7,322 nucleotides of DNA, from the NCBI GenBank assembly GCA_947071285.1, contig CAMTFK010000228.1, positions 1 to 7,322 on the forward strand, written 5' to 3'. The translations under genes and the position numbers were made by a program. The notes below the pieces were generated by a model, which saw nothing but the letters and a program-made list of their open reading frames with translations, was not told the origin of the DNA and searched no databases. Position 1 is the stretch's first letter. The number at the start of each line of letters is the position of its first letter. The DNA is from an uncultured Bacteroides sp. (lineage in GTDB: Bacteria > Bacteroidota > Bacteroidia > Bacteroidales > Bacteroidaceae). This document shows, piece after piece, positions 6,038 to 7,322 of the stretch.

Positions 6038-7322
6038 TACCGCAAGCGAAGGCTATTCAGCACCACCGATACACTGGAGAATGCCATGGCAGCGCTTGCC
6101 AACATGGGGTTCAACAATAGTCCGTTGATGGGATAAAGCAATCCGGCAGCGATAGGAATACCTATCAGGTTGTAGATGAATGCCCAAAACAAATTCTGAT
6201 GGATCAACCGCACCGTTTGACGGGAAAGATTGAATGCTTTCGGCAACAACAGCAAATCCGAGGTCATAAGAGTGACCATCGCTACATCCATTGCAATATC
6301 CGTTCCTTTACCCATGGCAATACTGACATCGGCACAAGCCAAAGCCTGCGAGTCGTTGATACCATCACCTACCATAGCAACCGTTTTTCTCTGAAGCTGA
6401 AGTTGACGAACAAATTCTTCTTTATCGTCCGGCAAGGCATCGGCAATATACTGGATGTTACCCAATCGCGCAGCAACGGCGGAAGCTGTACGTTCGCCAT
6501 CTCCCGTCAGCATACATACCTCAATACCTTGGTTACGAAGTTCGCGGACAGCCTCAACGGAAGTTGCCTTTATCTGGTCTTTGATGGCAACAATTGCAAG
6601 AAGTTCATTCTCACGTCCGAAGTAAACGATGCTACAGCCGTCGGACTCGTATTGAGCTAACATTTCGCCTAATACATCGGTAAGGGTGGCATGATAATCC
6701 TTCAAAAGTTTATGGCTGCCTGCCCAGTATTCAGTATGCTGATAAGATACTTTGATACCTTTTCCGGTGATGCTTTGAAAACCATCCAAAGTAGCGGGAA
6801 CGATTTGTTCCTCCTCTTGCAAGGCGGTGACAATGGCACCAGCTAACGGATGCTCGGATTTAAGTTCGGCTGCCAGAAGCACATCTTTATAATGTTCTTC
6901 CTGCGGCTGTGCCCAAAGCCAACCGGTAACGGTGGGATGGCCTTCGGTCAATGTACCGGTTTTATCCAGTACAACCACATTCACCTTCCGCATCTGTTCC
7001 AGCGCAACAGCATCTTTTATCAGGATATGATGGTCGGCCGCTTTACCGATACCTACCATTAAGGCGGTAGGGGTAGCTAATCCCAATGCACAGGGACAGG
7101 CAATCACCAACACGGAAACTGCCGACAACATAGCATGAGAAAGCATATCTACCCCACCAAAGAACATCCAGATGAAGAATGTCAGGACAGATAAACCTAA
7201 TACGACAGGAACAAAGATTCCTGTTACTTTGTCCACAATGCGCTGCACAGGCGCCTTGCTACCTTGCGCTTCCTGCACCATGCGGATGATACGCGCCAGC
7301 ACTGTTTCCCCGCCTACTTTCT
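6034..7322 (-). CDS. copA: Copper-exporting P-type ATPase CopA, C-terminal part (5' end outside window)
   Basis: CopA pumps Cu(I) out of the cytoplasm using ATP. About 428 C-terminal residues are visible, running to TAA at 6034-6036. The frame continues past the right edge, and the GTG at 7300-7302 is internal (it reads GGETVLARIIRMVQEAQ across it). The metal-binding N-terminus, first helices and TGE actuator loop are missing. In order the fragment shows the helix-6 metal site CPC (7090-7098), the phosphorylation motif DKTGT (Asp codon 6964-6966), the nucleotide-binding SEHPLAG, TGDGERTA, and the hinge motif GDGIND (6352-6369). Next come helix 7 with YN (NLFWAFIYNLIG) and helix 8 with Met and Ser (PMLASAAMAFSS). 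CPC with Asn-Tyr in helix 7 and Met-Ser in helix 8 is the P1B-1 Cu+/Ag+ signature. It converges on the AraC-family gene with a 4-bp overlap and no terminator between. Silver may also be a substrate. Confidence 0.95.
   Translation of the reverse strand, partial: KVGGETVLARIIRMVQEAQGSKAPVQRIVDKVTGIFVPVVLGLSVLTFFIWMFFGGVDMLSHAMLSAVSVLVIACPCALGLATPTALMVGIGKAADHHILIKDAVALEQMRKVNVVVLDKTGTLTEGHPTVTGWLWAQPQEEHYKDVLLAAELKSEHPLAGAIVTALQEEEQIVPATLDGFQSITGKGIKVSYQHTEYWAGSHKLLKDYHATLTDVLGEMLAQYESDGCSIVYFGRENELLAIVAIKDQIKATSVEAVRELRNQGIEVCMLTGDGERTASAVAARLGNIQYIADALPDDKEEFVRQLQLQRKTVAMVGDGINDSQALACADVSIAMGKGTDIAMDVAMVTLMTSDLLLLPKAFNLSRQTVRLIHQNLFWAFIYNLIGIPIAAGLLYPINGLLLNPMLASAAMAFSSVSVVLNSLRLRY

Noticed and set aside
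6480..6500. TGDG instead of TGDN in the copper ATPase nucleotide region
   Set aside because: The residue after TGD varies among P1B ATPases (for example Asn or Ser), so Gly here is not evidence of lost function.
1..7322. Search for a novel defence, mobile or biosynthetic system
   Set aside because: All six genes belong to well-known families with intact visible motifs. There are no toxin-antitoxin pairs, recombinases, CRISPR-like repeats, tRNAs or unusual composition blocks, so I do not claim a new multi-gene system.

Overview
This window looks like ordinary chromosomal (core) DNA from a Bacteroidales bacterium, most likely Bacteroides or a close relative. The grounds are the protein types (Bacteroidota-style YidC, a lipoprotein S9 peptidase very like Porphyromonas gingivalis DPP5, LipB, a P1B copper ATPase), three start regions carrying the Bacteroides -7 promoter consensus TAnnTTTG, and the absence of strong Shine-Dalgarno sequences. 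I see no transposase, integrase, phage gene, CRISPR array, tRNA or rRNA. No stretch over 300 bases lacks a gene.

Layout: the 3' part of yidC (1-812, +) runs in from the left and ends at a strong hairpin terminator (840-879). A MATE-family multidrug/organic cation exporter follows (908-2239, +). After a 40-bp gap with a clear -7 box comes a 702-residue S9 serine dipeptidyl peptidase with a lipoprotein signal (2280-4388, +). It converges on lipB (4473-5135, -). The gap between them holds an unusual set of four related repeat arms forming two tandem hairpins, the second being a good bidirectional terminator. lipB and an AraC-family regulator (5198-6037, +) diverge from a compact, nearly symmetric 42-bp palindrome that contains both -7 boxes. 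The regulator converges on, and overlaps by 4 bp, the end of a copA-type copper-exporting P-type ATPase (6034-7322, -) whose 5' part lies beyond the right edge.

The genes do not form one pathway. YidC inserts inner-membrane proteins, the MATE protein exports compounds, the peptidase trims peptides in the envelope, LipB starts protein lipoylation, and CopA removes Cu(I) from the cytoplasm. The AraC protein is the only regulator here. Its nearest plausible target is the shared lipB/araC promoter palindrome, and control of copA is possible only by guilt of position. I found no convincing new multi-gene system. The items most worth a second look are the symmetric divergent promoter at 5138-5179 and the repeated-arm double hairpin at 4391-4474.
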